A stretch of 64,000 nt of DNA from Apoda limacodes (GCA_946406115.1 OX291547.1:15939001-16003000), one strand, 5' to 3'. Counted from the first letter of the stretch, positions 43,374 through 56,287 are shown. Program-made: numbers and translations. The notes: generated by a model from the letters alone, not told the origin.

Positions 43374-43844
43374 GAGTGTCTTATAATTAAACCTTGTCCT
43401 TGCCAACCCTTGTTTCTTTTCCGAACTCTATCTCTGAGCACCTTGACGGTGCAAGGTGACCTTAGGGGTATCTCCTATACCTCTATGTGTTTACAATAAA
43501 ACACAAAATAGTTTCTAATATTTGTAATGTTATCACATACCTCAACACCTGTAAATGCCTTAAAATATTTTTTAAGCAAACAGTATCCTCACGCAGTATA
43601 CTTTTTCACATTTTTAACAAATATAAACAGGTAATCTTATTATTCATTGCTGTTTACATATATGTACTAGCTTTTTGTTTGTTTTTTTTATTTTTTTTAT
43701 TTAAGGAAGTATAGTAACACGGCTCTCATGGCCGCGTCAGGATTATATTGCTCTATGTTTTGACTAGGGAATGCAATGTTTCAGAGATAGGGTTCAGAAA
43801 AGAAAAAAGGGTTGGCAAGGACAAGGTTTAATTATAAGACACTC
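43374..43844. mobile_element. MITE-like element with ~64-bp terminal inverted repeats
   Basis: Left arm 43374-43438 (starts GAGTGTCTTATAATTAAACC) and right arm 43781-43844 (ends TTTAATTATAAGACACTC) match at about 61 of 64 positions. Internal sequence of ~342 bp is A/T-rich and non-coding. Total 471 bp. The long, well-preserved inverted ends indicate a non-autonomous DNA transposon or foldback element. No exact target duplication is visible at the ends I chose. Confidence 0.8.
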
Positions 43845-44690
43845 AAACCTTTTTCAGTTTCGGTATCATTTACGGTATTAAGAAATTTTCAGTTAAATGA
43901 ATAAAAATACATTTTCCACAAAAAAATACTTGTTTAATTAACCTACATTTGACAATAAAATCAACAACCCTTCAATAGGTAAACTCAGTTAATAAAACAC
44001 AATATTAACAAAACTTGTCTATATAGTCTATTTTCTATATAGTCAATAGTCTTTAATAGTCAATTTTTGTTAAGGTTGTGGTCACTCTGCGATTCAGAGA
44101 TCTTGATTTTTTTTAAATACCTATTAGAAAGGCTACAAAAATCGATTAGGCTTTCACCAAAACAAAAAATATCTACATGAAAAAGAAAATAAACTATAGG
44201 ATCGCAGGTCATCTAATTTAGATAAGAACTAGTAAAAATAATATAATCAACGCAGTGCTAAATTTATATTTGATGCTTAATGTTATGATTTATAGTTGAT
44301 GCTTAAACGTTACTTGGTTCAAGTTAACTCAAAGTATAGTTTCATTAATCCTAGCGTAAAATTTCTTAATTATTGCCAAAACTTTAAAAAAGACGAACAG
44401 AAGTTCATTATTCGTGTTTTAATTTTTTCTGTGTTCTTCGGGATATGGTTCCCGAAGAACACAGTGATTAAATTCTAGTTGGATATGGTCAGAAGATCCG
44501 AAGAAACCATTGCCAAAAAAATTCAATTCAGGTAGTGCAACCTCTTAAGTCTCTGCATTAAAACTTTATAAGAATGTGTAAGTTTTTTGGTAAAGGCCTA
44601 CAGATAAATTTATTTTTGCGAGTATTTTGTTTATCAATGGTCTATAATCATTTCAGTATATAATTACTAACTAATTAATAACTAATTTGG
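43845..44690. other. A/T-rich stretch; one hairpin
   Basis: No gene recognised. A perfect 15-bp hairpin lies at 44429-44464: CTGTGTTCTTCGGGA, 6-nt loop, TCCCGAAGAACACAG. Confidence 0.5.
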
Positions 44691-44691
44691 A

Positions 44692-44740
44692 ACACAAGCT
44701 TGCGGTCCTCCTGATGGTAAGCAGTTACGCCATGCTTATG
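44692..44740 (-). mobile_element. Family A 3' UTR remnant
   Basis: ACACAAGCTTGCGGTCCTCC and TGATGGTAAGCAGTTACGCC match the terminal UTR of family A. About 45 bp remain. Confidence 0.65.
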
Positions 44741-44816
44741 AAATATAACAAAAAATATTTGACAAAATCTCACACACAACACATCATTCCAGTCTATTTG
44801 TGATATATAGCGATGC

Positions 44817-44945
44817 AGTTTATTTAATCATCCGGAGCTCTCTGTTACAAATCCTCCACCGGAGGCGGCGACGGTGGTGAGGCTTCGACGATGCTTGTTG
44901 GATACATGTCATTTTCTTATTTCGTTCTCCATCCTTTGAACTTGA
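44817..44945 (+). repeat. Dispersed repeat K, copy 1
   Basis: TTTAATCATCCGGAGCTCTC, TGTTACAAATCCTCCACCGG and GATGCTTGT, matching 56071-56195 in direct orientation. Non-coding, not classified. Confidence 0.75.
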
Positions 44946-45440
44946 ATCCATATAAATATATGTAACCGTTGCAAAATAATATTATTCAACGTAATATTTG
45001 ATATTACTCTTTTGTTGTGCAAGTTATACTTTCATAAGCTTTAGGGTATCATTCATAATCCGTTACTACGCCTGATGCTTTTGTAACTGGTTTAAAATAT
45101 GATGACTTTTATATCACGTCTCATAAGTCTTTATGGTGAAATAAAAACTACAGTCGGCATATTGAAATAGTGTGAACTTACGTCACTAGCGTCCAAACAC
45201 CCAAGGTCAGAAGGTAAGAAAAGTTTGTTGTACTGTACTTACCTATTTGTTTTTGCAGATATGAACAAAGTACTTACAGCGCGCCCCGCCCTGAGCTCTA
45301 AAAAATAACACCCCACATGCCAGGGTGGAGGATTTCTTTCAGCTTACATGAAAATGGGAAAGGAAAAATAATTTGATTGGATTTGTAATTATTCAAAGTT
45401 TGATTTAGAATCAACATTTGACACAAAAAAATCAAATCGG

Positions 45441-45722
45441 TTCGGACGATGGTGGCCGAGGGGTTTCAATTTCACTTTGTGTCCTGAGTGGCAGAGGTTC
45501 GAAACCCGGCGTGTACTAATGAGTCTTTTTCTTAATTTCTCAAGTAGGTACATTTATTATTCTATAAGGAAAACATCGTAAGAAAACCTGCATACGTGAA
45601 AAAAAAACGTATGTGAAGTCCACTATCCGCACTGGGCCCGCGTGTGGAGTATGGCCAAAATCACCCTCGTTGAGGGTAGGCCGTGCTCTTAGCAGTGGGG
45701 ACGTATGAGGCTGATTAGGAAC
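45441..45722 (+). mobile_element. tRNA-derived SINE
   Basis: The head carries pol III promoter boxes at tRNA-like spacing: A box TGGCCGAGGGGT (45453-45464) and B box GGTTCGAAACC (45496-45506). The body contains GCACTGGGCCCGCGTGTGG and GGCCAAAATCACCCTCG. The 3' part is CTTAGCAGTGGGGACGTATG then AGGCTGATTAGG, which resembles the RTE 3' end at 5110-5135 (CTAAGCAGTGGACG). That suggests the SINE uses RTE machinery. A tail repeat and a clear target duplication are not evident. Confidence 0.8.
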
Positions 45723-46624
45723 CAAATCTCAGTACGTACACGCCCTAGAGACCTGTGTCATAGGTAGGTACGGAAAGGGTTTGGGGTTCTCTTAAGCTAT
45801 CTTCATAACGTACTCAACAGAAAATAGAAATCTTTATATAAGGTATATTGTAAATCTTTTCAAAATATGTTTATGCACTGCGAATACAAAGGGTTAATCT
45901 CATATCTAATTTATACTTAACAGGAACTTAAATGGCTTGAAGATATCCTTTAGGGTGCTGAGTTTTAGGTCTTGCATCTTACATGTTGTGATGTTTGAAA
46001 AACAACTACTGTTTATAAGTTTGCGTGCTGTATAAGTAATAAGTAGATAATATACATCAGACGTCATGATTTAATATTAAATTCTTGAATATGTCATTTA
46101 AAAAAACGTATTTTAAATTGTTTTCGCTAACAAAAATATACATATATTGAACATTATTTGGCTGTACGTAGGGCAGCGCTCTGCCCTTTGTCTTGTAAAA
46201 AAAAAACCTGTATGCACGCTGCTGCATAAAAGTGCGCCAATTCATTGTAAAACTGCTTTGTCTTTAGTAAATATTACTTTTTAAAAATGAGTTCTGATGA
46301 ACTTTATATGTACTTTTAGTTCCTTAGTTCCTCCGCAAAATGCATTGAAAAGTATTGTATGATAGGTGAGCGTAAAGGGTTATTCCGAATGCGTGCCTTG
46401 GTGGTATGGAATCCGTCATTTTTTAATTTTGGATAGAATGTTGAATCGTCAACGACCCATATAACTTTGCACTTAGTGAAATATAGTACTATAAGTCAAT
46501 GGTATATTATGTCATTCACAGTGGTGCCTCTGCCACACGCAGAAATTAACGGGACGCATACATTACAAATAAGGTCTTAAAATGATACAATTTCAGACAT
46601 TTTCTTATCTGGTTTCTTTCGGCC
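45723..46624. other. A/T-rich stretch with no recognised gene
   Basis: Nothing recognised. Confidence 0.4.
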
Positions 46625-46766
46625 ATTTCATACCAAATTTAAATGGGACCAATCTACAGCACAGTTTACCCCTTTCATATTTATAAAAATCATCATCCGC
46701 AAAGATATCGCGTAACACACAAACGAATTGAGAACCACCTCCTTTCTTTTTGAAGTCGGTTAAAAA
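46625..46766 (-). repeat. AACCGACTTC repeat, truncated minus-strand copy
   Basis: Minus strand starts AACCGACTTCAAAAAGAAAG and continues GTGGTTCTCAATTCG, ACTGTGCTGTAGATTGG, CCATTTAAATTTGG. Same left end as 27127. Confidence 0.65.
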
Positions 46767-47801
46767 GCGTTGCAATCTTCCAATAGTATTTCGAAATGAT
46801 TCGAATAGATAGTATGCAACTCTAGTAAATAACAAATCATATAAATACCAACTGCATAAATCATAGAAAAAAAAAAACCAATCTCTGCTGTCTGTCTGGG
46901 CAAGGTGCAAACTCTAACAAACAGTTATTACGAATAACGATGCAAGAACTGCAGACTTTTCCTTTATTGATATCCAGGTTAACGCCATTCCTTGATTCAA
47001 TAATACACATTTACACTCACAGTCGCAATTTATTCATTTGAGAACCTTGGTGACTACGGAAGGTAATAATATATTTGCATAAAATTTATGATTGTTTTTT
47101 AAGGACATATTTTTGAGTACTTATACTAATTAAAATCATAAAATGTAACTCGAATTATAAATAAAAAAAAAATTACAGAAAGCATTCAGTGCTTCTGCAA
47201 GTATGTAAAATTTATTTGAAATTAGCAAGCTTTTTAAGTAAAACCTTTCAGAATTATTACTTTTATTTGTTTGTTTCTTCCATGGTCTATCTTTGATATT
47301 TATATTAGGTACTAATTTCGCCCGCGGCTTCTAAATGTGTAGGTTTTGGTTTATACTTATTTAAATTCGGCTAATAATTACAAAAAGATATACAGCTGCA
47401 GACAGACGTAGATTATTTTAGGGAATACAAAAAAAACTTACACTAACTTAAAAATTGCATAAATATTATATTGCTCATTTAAAACTTTAAAGTACAGGAA
47501 ATAAAAATTTTAACTTGAAGAATACAAAAACAACTTAATTTCCAATGCACTTCTTTGCGGTAAAACTTCGTTATAATAACCTTTGTAATTCTTCAAGTGA
47601 AACTTGGGGAGTTTATAAGTGTGCTTCAAAGCGAATCCAACATTCTTCATAAATTATGAAACATTTTGTGGTTCTCCACCTTTTCATCTTGGTACACTCC
47701 CTATACAATCTCTACAAGGTAACGAATTTCAAGAAGGTAAAATAATGAATATGAAAATTGAATTCGACACTTTACAAACATTTTTAATTCAAAACATAAA
47801 A
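46767..47801. other. A/T-rich stretch with no recognised gene
   Basis: Nothing recognised. Confidence 0.4.
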
Positions 47802-48548
47802 CCGGTCAAGTGCGAGTTGGATTTGCGCACCGAGAGTTCCGTACTTGATAAAAAGTTTATTTATTTACCAAAAAACTTTTCACTTTTGTTCCGTCGCCCA
47901 CTACTACACTCATTGCTTTTCTGTAATCCATAAGGAAAAAAATATTTACGGTATTTTTTCAAATGTTAGGTTCAGTAGTTTCGGAGATAATTGGTCAATT
48001 TTCATTTACTTCCTAAAAACCTTTGAAACTAATTATTATGAAATTATGAAAAAATATTTATTAAGACGCACACAATGAATTCTTTCATTTGATATGTCAC
48101 ACGGTAGAATTTGTAAACTGTTGATTTTGTAAGTTTTTACCCACGCCCAATATTAAAAGATTTACCACGTTATTTTAAGTCCATAGATTGCTCATAGGTT
48201 TTCCTGTAGTGAATATAATTAAATATTTATTTTAGTTTTTTCGGGACTGGTCAATTTTGATCCGTTTTTTTAAATAACTTAAAAAAATAATTTATTACTT
48301 ATTAAAAAAAAGTCACGTGACAGTTTGCAAAACTCTTTTAATATTTTGTTTATTTATCCCATTAAAGTAACCCTTTTATTCAAAATTCATTTATTTACGT
48401 TATACGTTCGTATTTGGGTCACATAAATTCATATTTATACCAAATTTTAAATTATTCGGTCCAGTAGATTCGGTGAAAATTGGATGTGACAGACAGTCAC
48501 ACGAGTGATCCAATAAAAGTTCCGCCGTTACGGACGTACGGAACCCTA
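47802..48548 (-). repeat. Repeat H, longer diverged copy
   Basis: Left end CCGGTCAAGTGCGAGTTGGA and GAGTTCCGTACTTG; right end GGACGTACGGAACCCTAAA. Both match repeat H termini (22034-22460). The interior of ~700 bp is longer than in the 20-22 kb copies and differs in sequence. Non-coding. Confidence 0.65.
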
Positions 48549-50090
48549 AAAAATTTATTGCTGCCTGAAGAGGTACTATTTTTTTTCTATGTAAGTTCAC
48601 TGAGTGCTCGACAGCTACGAAACTAATTTGAATTATTTAAACTGTATACATGTAAATTCGTAAAGGCTTATGTGGTTGACCTGTATGTATGTTCGACTCT
48701 ATGTTCCCTCGTAACTACTAAACGGCTTAACGATTTTAATAAATTATACGTGGTTAGATTTCTATTAACCACTAGAGTAATCATTGGCTATATTAAAATT
48801 ATTGGAAATCAAAATGGGGAAGTTTTGGCTTTAAATTGCGTGGCATAAAAAATCTTTTCTTTCCAAAACCTATCGAGTGGGGTATCAAAATAGAAAAATT
48901 AAAAAGGTGATTTCAAGAAAAAAATGAAAAAAAATTACACTAAATACCTGTAAATAGAAAAATAAAATAAATCAGTAATAAAAAAATCCGACTGCAGAAA
49001 CATTAAGAACTAAACAGAAATTAAAACATACTAAATATTTAACTATAAGCAGACGGGACTGCTTAGACGCTGCCAGGGGAGAGTAGTGACCTGTCTTTTG
49101 CCAACAGTTTATGTGTTTAATAAAGCCCTTTGATACTTTTTTCTAAGAGTACTACAGTTTTGGTAACGTCACAAACCTTCTAGCGTTTCAAACAGTACTT
49201 GGAGAAAAATTTAATTTTTACTCATGTTTCTCTTAACTTAACTAACTACTAACTGTGATTTTTATAATTACGATTAACAAAAGTTGAAACAACATTTTAT
49301 TCCTTAATCGAAGTAGTCTGATACTGTTATAAAGAATCACGCAGCATTAACACCTGGGAAGTTTTGTAGAGGAAATACAATTAAAATTAGAAATGTCCAA
49401 GTGCAACTCCCCTGAGAGACTGATGTAGCGGAAGAATGTGCTGCGTCGTTCCGGGAGTTGCCGCCCTCATTTTAGTCGCCGCGAAAATCTAAATAAATTA
49501 AAAATGTTTGAAATGTGAAATAGCATTCTTTAGAAAATTATTCAAATTTGTTCAGTCTCTGAATAAAGTTAAAAAAATGTCTCACGTTTGTTATAAAATC
49601 TCTGTCCTGTAAGTTACATCACTCATTGTTTTATTGAATTATAAATTCAATAAAAATATGAAAGAAAATAATTTGATATAAAATAGTAATTTACTACAAA
49701 GTAATAAAACTTTAAAAGCGTATGTTCGAAATTAGAAATGAAAAGCACTTAAGTTATAATCATGTTTGCTGTTGGGAGATATGTTTTACTTTTTAGTTAA
49801 TTGTTTCATTTGTCCATATTGGATCAGTTTGATCTAAGAATATGACAATGAAACAGGGTTTTTTCATGTCATCCAACAAAAAACAAGAAAGCATCTCTAT
49901 ATAAGCTATAATTCTTGCTAATTAAATCTCTTTGCAACAATCCTGCAAGTATTTTCTAATGACATAATGTAGATTAGGTATTATTTCAATTCAATCGTAA
50001 AGAAACTTAAATACAATTTCACTTCTTTGGAAAGGTGATGAAATTGCTTTTAAGTATTTGGTTTCCGTAATAAATGTAAGTACTTTAGGA
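48549..50090. other. A/T-rich stretch with one dispersed repeat
   Basis: No gene. 49390-49465 (TTAGAAATGTCCAAGTGCAA, CTGATGTAGCGGAAGAATG, GGGAGTTGCCG) loosely matches 25425-25505. Confidence 0.4.
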
Positions 50091-50420
50091 CCGAGCTTTG
50101 CTCGTTTTTTTTAATAACGTCATCTATTGTCAAGTGGCTTTAGTGTTGCTTAACAACGCCATCTATTATCGAGTAGCTTTTATGTTACTGTGTCGGTAAA
50201 ATTGATAGTATTACTTCTCGCCAATAGATGTCAGGAAGAGTCGTATTTTTCAGTTTATCTTGCCTGAAAACTCGGAATAGAACTAAAAATGAATCCTAGT
50301 TAGATCGATTTATTGCCCCCAACACTGAATTGCATGAAAATCGTTCAAGCCGTTTCCGAGATTCAGATCTTATATCTATATATATGCATATATACAAGAA
50401 TTGCTCGTTTGAAGGTATTA
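50090..50420 (+). repeat. Unclassified dispersed repeat
   Basis: CCGAGCTTTGCTCGTTTTTT at the left, duplicated ACG(T/C)CATCTATT blocks at 50117 and 50156, and ATATATACAAGAATTGCTCG at the right. I recall similar sequence as repeated in Lepidoptera; no coding content. Confidence 0.4.
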
Positions 50421-50914
50421 GATTTTGCAAAGTTCTGTGTCAATGAAATATTATTTACGTTTTCTAATAAATGGATTTAATTTATTTTAATTATTTACAG
50501 CCCTATATAAATATAAGTTCTTATGATATCTTTTCGAGGCGTCATTATAGCATTAACCCATCTAAAGTTCTATCCAACGACATACAATGTATTCCTCAAC
50601 CAGGAGTAGTAATTCTCGGTTTTTTGGGGTCAACTCACAATAAACGAAAAATACTCGGATTATCATTATTTATTCTAAACATGAAATAAAATAATAAAAT
50701 TGTAGTTTTTTATGAAGTCTCCAACAGTACCTAATTTATTCTTAATTTAAAAATTTATTATATCATTTTCGTATTTCTATAGTCTATTTTATTTTCTATG
50801 ATCTTAATTAATGGCATTTAAAAAACAAAATTTAAATAAATCATTTATTATTTATTATATTATGATGAAATTTTAATATTACGTAAATCTGTTAGCGCAC
50901 TTAACGCAATATAT

Positions 50915-51085
50915 TACCACTTGAAATGCAAATCAGACATAGACAAACAATTCGTCTATTGTTTCCGTTTCCATACCTAATAAATGAGTAGTGTCTAACA
51001 AACTTAAACTATAAATTTTATTACATGACAAACTAATAAATGGGAAGTTGGAGTCATTAAGCAAATGGATAAGTTGCGATTGCGT
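50915..51085 (+). repeat. Direct copy of 41455-41670
   Basis: Shares GCAAATCAGACATAGACAAA-like, CGTCTATTGTTTCCGTTTCC, CTAACAAACTTAAACTAT and ATGGATAAGTTGCGATTGC with 41455-41670. Confidence 0.7.
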
Positions 51086-51196
51086 TCGCTACCTTGTTTT
51101 CAAAGTTAAAGTTAGACAGATTTAAGTTGAAAACTTATCTGTATGACTGATAGTATAAAATATCATATATTTCGTTAAAATATAATAGGACGTGTT

Positions 51197-51477
51197 ATAA
51201 GGAATTGTTCAAAATGATGCCCACGACTACTTTATGCCATCGGCAGGGAGTTCATGCGTACACCTTAGAACCTAAATGGTCACGTACACATATCGAATGA
51301 GCTCCCTGCGAAGGAAGGACAACAATATGAAGTTTTTCAAGAAAGAAGTTATTAGATCTTTGAAGTGTCAGCAACGCGCAAGTGACACTCCTGGTGTTGT
51401 AAGCGTCCATAGGCTACGGTGACCGCTTACCATCAGGCGGATCGTAAGCTTGTTTGACACCTTATTGGTATAAAAAA
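51197..51477 (+). mobile_element. Family A non-LTR element, 3' fragment
   Basis: Begins AAGGAATTGTTCAAAATGAT (homologue of EELFEMMP) and runs through a deleted, substituted ORF end to VHRL, the 3' UTR (TACCATCAGGCGGATCGTAA), and an A-run. Parts such as the CATCGCACCGCT segment are missing. Intermediate age. Confidence 0.85.
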
Positions 51478-51849
51478 AGTCTTCTAAATAATTTTAACCA
51501 AAAGAAATAACTTAAATAAACTTAATTGATTTTTATAATGCGTTTTCTGTCAACACTGCACAATTTAAACGAAAGAGAACGCAGGTAAAACTAAAACATA
51601 GAAATTCGTGGTGGTGACATTAGCGGTCGTAAGAAGTCGTTACGGTATTCAGTTGTTTTCGTAACGGTTCACGTTAAGCTTAAAAGCTCGATCTAAGTTC
51701 GTCAAATCACTTTAATAAAATTTGTTATAGACACACATTAAAGTAGTTTTTCTCGTTCTGTCTCGCACAAATGTCAAGGCTTGACGTATAAATATTTGTA
51801 TAAATATAAATAGTATTATTAGTTTCGTGAGTTACAATGTCTTATGTCA

Positions 51850-52013
51850 TAGTCATGGTATATTTATGTATTTAATAATATTTATTAGAGGCAGACTGGT
51901 TTGTTAGTTAAGATTTATTAGGTTTTAAGGGTCCATAAAACCTAATAAATCTTAACTAACCAAACAGTCTGTCTCTAATAAATATTATTAAATACATAAA
52001 TATACCATGACTA
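51850..52013. repeat. 78-bp near-perfect hairpin with 8-nt loop
   Basis: Arms 51850-51927 and 51936-52013 align without gaps as reverse complements at 75 of 78 positions; the loop is AGGGTCCA. The arms start TAGTCATGGTATATTTATGT. There is no ORF. If transcribed it would make a long double-stranded hairpin RNA. Alternatively it is a small foldback element. Confidence 0.95.
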
Positions 52014-55000
52014 TAAAGTAGTAACTGATAGTGCGCCTCGCCCGGTAAGTATATCATCTGGTAAGTATTCAAGTTTTAACTTTAATACGGTAAGAGCTGC
52101 CAGATTTTGTAATTTTTTTTTATATTATAAAAACGAAACAAAATTACTGTCAGCCAGAGATTTATGTATATATGTCATTTATTTCTTTTTTAAAATTACA
52201 CTATGTGTTAAAAATTGTACATAATAAATTTTAAAAAAAGATCGACAAATACAAAAATAAAATAATAAGAAAAAATATTCAAAACGAATACAAACAGATA
52301 TGCCAAAAATGTAAAACAAAAAAAAAATTATAGAGAATCAATATTTAATACGAAAGTCAAAAATAATAATAATAAGAGTTAAAAAAAGACTGTCAGAATC
52401 GTGTTAGTAGTACATAGACAAATAAATCACGTAAACCAGAGACATAATTAATCTATAAGTCAACGATGGTTAGGTTCACGCAAGAAACTTGTATATGTGA
52501 CATCCATATTTGAGCTTTGAGATTTACTATACTTTATAAAAGATGGCTTGAGTTCTGCGACAGCTGTCAAAGTAACATACCTAGTGCTAGGACGATGTTG
52601 ATAATTGATCATATTTATGTTCTTATATATATGTTTTATATATTATTGATTATATATATATATATATATGTTTGAATATATTTGCATTTTATATTACCTT
52701 TTCTATTCCTATCACTCTTTTCCCTGTTTAGGATAAATCAATCTTCAATCTTAATTAACTTTTTAAGAAACCTTTCTGGCTCACCAAAGATTCTACGCAA
52801 TGGGATGAATACAATAATATAAGGCAACATGCATGTTTATATACCTATAAAAAAAGATAATTAAGCGTAAACATCAAAATTTATAAAGTAACTATATTTT
52901 CAATTGATTTTATTTCTCTAAGAACTCTTTTGTGCACGCAGCAACAAAGTATGGTAAGTCACCGTCAGAAAAAACGAGAGTTGATAGACGTGATTGCAAT
53001 GATATCTGCCGCAGAGTTCATCCTATATTTTAAGAACTTATAGGGTTAGAATGCAATATCCAGGGAAGCATCCTCTTCTCCAACGCACTGCCTCACCACT
53101 TTTTTGTCACCTGTTTTTCGCAAAGATGTTGTACTTATAAGTGTTCTTTGTAAGTACTTCGGACCAGAGTAATGAGTACTGAGTGACTGATGTAGCACAA
53201 ATACAATACAATGTCTGTATAACGGCTGCATTGAGTCAAGTTTTCTCACTCTCATTTTCATATTTCATAACACATCCTTAGATATTGTGTGAATGTCGGT
53301 CAGTGTATCTGTATCTTAAGAACCGCTATACCAATTCACATGAATTTTGTTAGTAAATTCATTCTTTGGCAAGGTATCAGCACAAAGGGCTACGTAAGTA
53401 AAACCGTAAAGCTCGTGGTCTGGTAAATTTCGTCTATCGGAAACGATATACTAAGTAAAGCAACCAGCGTAGTATAGGTCAGTGATCAGATGGCTGACCA
53501 CTAAGTGACACATTTTTCTGAGCTTCTCCATGCTTTGGAGGGCTCGCTAAACCGTCAGTTCTAGCTGTTGTCATATGTCAGCAGTGGGCAATGTCCTAAG
53601 CCTTCTTTCTCTAAAAAGAGGCCTATCACCCCTGTAGTGGCGAGAAACAACGGCTGAGGCAAGAGAAAAACCACGGATATCGGCTAGTTTTGTGTCATAT
53701 TTGCCATAAAAATAAATTAAGTTGGGTAACCCAAAGTTGGATAAACTCTCCCGCTATAATTGTTGCCGTTTACTTGCCAAACAAAATAAAAAGTTGTCTA
53801 TGAACTTACTACAAATTTTAATAAAAATTTTAAACTTTTTCATGGATAGTCGACGCCATATTCTTTTAAGAGTTTTGTGTACATTATATTAAGTTAATAG
53901 CTAAGTAGTGCTCGCTTTTATTTCGCTTTCTATTCAATAGTAGACAGATTGAGGTAAGAATTCAATTCATTTAATTTCTAATAAAGTAAGTGTTGACACA
54001 GGGTAATAAAACTTGATACAGTAGGACTGAGTGTCTGATATTTCAAAGAAGTTAAGGTTGTGGTCACAGCAATATTGCTTCACCCTTAATAAGGCGCAAG
54101 GCGTAATAGAATTTCAAATTGAAAAAAAAACGTGTGCGCCAGCGCTTCTTCTAGCTGCGTTACTTCCCGCGGGGTTCGCAAATTAGTCACGACCAGATTT
54201 TAATTAATTTTCTTTTTTAGTATTTTTATTTTATTTATCTGTTAATTTTTTCTTTTTATAACTTATTATACACTACTTGTATATATTTCGTAATAAATAG
54301 CTTGTTTTATTTATTTCTTATTACTTCATATTTATATTTTGTGTTCTTATTATTTCATATTTTCTAAATGCGCCCAATTAAAAGTTAAAAGGCTGGCTTA
54401 ATTAGCTGTAACTAGTGTGAAAGTAGTAGTCTTAGAACTAATTAGTAGAAGATTTTTAGCAGCTCAAAGGAACGTCAATTTTCGAAATTGGAAATAAAAT
54501 ACTACAGTAGTCAATTTGTTAACCCTAAATTTAAATTATTTCTAACACGGAAAAATTAGACTTTGTCTTTATCATTTTTATATTGTTATATCCCTTAATA
54601 CCTCCCTTTTGCTGCAAATGAAGATTCTGTTAACGTTTTATAAATAAAACTTAATTATTATTAATAAATTATTATTAAATGCAAACTTATATATAAAAAT
54701 AATACTCACCGTATTTGATATCATTCAGCGCTTGCCTATTCGTTGTGGTTTACATTCCTACCTATGCCTTAATAATCAACCTTGTTATTTTCCTGTTGAT
54801 CATCAGTAGAAGTGTTCAAACGTCTCCAACTATCTAAAAGTTTTTTGCCATTATCAGATTCCCAAGGTTCAGAGAACATGTTTCTTCCTATGTAACCAAA
54901 ATTTTCTTAGCGAATTATTAGCGCCACATATGTTATATTATGGTATAGGTATATACTCCATTTTATTTATCCATTTTATTGGATTATATAATCCAGTAGG

Positions 55001-56070
55001 TAATAATTACTCTGTCATAAGTAATAGTTGTAGTACTCTGTCATAAATAATGTTTTACTGATATGAATCAAACCGTTAATATATTTACTAAAATTAACTT
55101 CTTCCTTACGATTTGTTCTTCATATATACTTTGGACACCCGTAACAGCGTAATGTTACCTTCGGAACGTTCTATAGCAAACATAGAGACAGCTAATTGAA
55201 CTAAAAGAGCCCCGCTGTCCCTCTTCAGAATTAATGTATAAGCAAACACTGTCCTGACAAAATACGCATATTTTATACACTTAATTATTTTTCTGTTGAT
55301 ATAAGCTTTTGTTTTCTCATTCTTATAATATTTATTAACATGTTTTATTTTTTATATTATTTTTTTTGTTTTATTAGGTATTTTCTTTCCCATATTTACT
55401 GTTTTTGATTTTTTATGTTTTAATTTTACGTATCGATACGAATTTCGGGCCAACTGCTTTTAAATTCGACCAACATTACCTATCCGCATATATATCACAC
55501 ATTGACAAATGTGATTAAATTTTTCGCTTTTCTCTAAACCAGTGCAGTCATACCTCACAAAAATCCGGCCTTATAAAAATGTTATTACAATTATAAAGCG
55601 AGTAGTCTATAGACGTTTCAACACACGTACGAAATATAATATAGGTTTTTGGAAATTCATTAGACGCCGTGTGGAAAAATAGGTAGTTTTTAGAGTATAC
55701 ATTTATATCAATATCTTGTATAAATATATGTAATATAGTTATATAATATAATATATGTAGCTATAATTTTTTCATATTAATATTATACAAAATAAATAAA
55801 CGATTTAATTTAGTTTATAAAATTAGTAATACTGATGCTAGCATTTCTACAGCAGCAATAAACATCTGTTTTTTTTTCTATTCGTGTGATACTATTATGT
55901 AGGTAAGCACACGATAATTTTTTGATACACTTCTTTATACAATAGTTTCATAAAAAAATTATATCTACATATTAGAATATCGTTGCATATGGATGCGGAT
56001 GCACATCGGGAGATAATAATATCAGCACATATAATAAAAAGATACAGAAATTATGTGATTGACAAAGAGT
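52014..56070. other. Long A/T-rich stretch with no recognised gene
   Basis: No gene recognised. A TA microsatellite lies at 52650-52669. Degraded repeat-like pieces lie near 53290-53420 and 53570-53640 (GTCAGCAGTGGGCAATGTCC, RTE-like). ORFs at 53046-53261 (minus) and 55983-56210 carry no known motif. Confidence 0.4.
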
Positions 56071-56195
56071 CAGTTGATTTAATCATCCGGAGCTCTCTGT
56101 TACAAATCCTCCACCGGACACGGTGGCGGTGGCAAGGCTCGACTATGCTTGTAGGAACATTTTCATTTTCTTATTTTGTGCTCTATATTTTGAAT
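56071..56195 (+). repeat. Dispersed repeat K, copy 2
   Basis: Direct copy of 44817-44945 with scattered substitutions (CCGGACACGGTGGCGGTGGC replaces the GAGGCGGCGACGGTGG part). Confidence 0.75.
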
Positions 56196-56287
56196 TCTCT
56201 GCGAGCCTAAGCTCTGAGATTTTTCGTGACTCGATAGGTCCTGCGACTTTACTTTTAACTGGTGTAATATGGATTTATTAATATAAT

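Noticed and set aside
45453..45506. A possible functional tRNA gene from the A and B boxes
   Set aside because: No acceptor stem or anticodon arm can be folded around the boxes, and the sequence continues into a SINE body.
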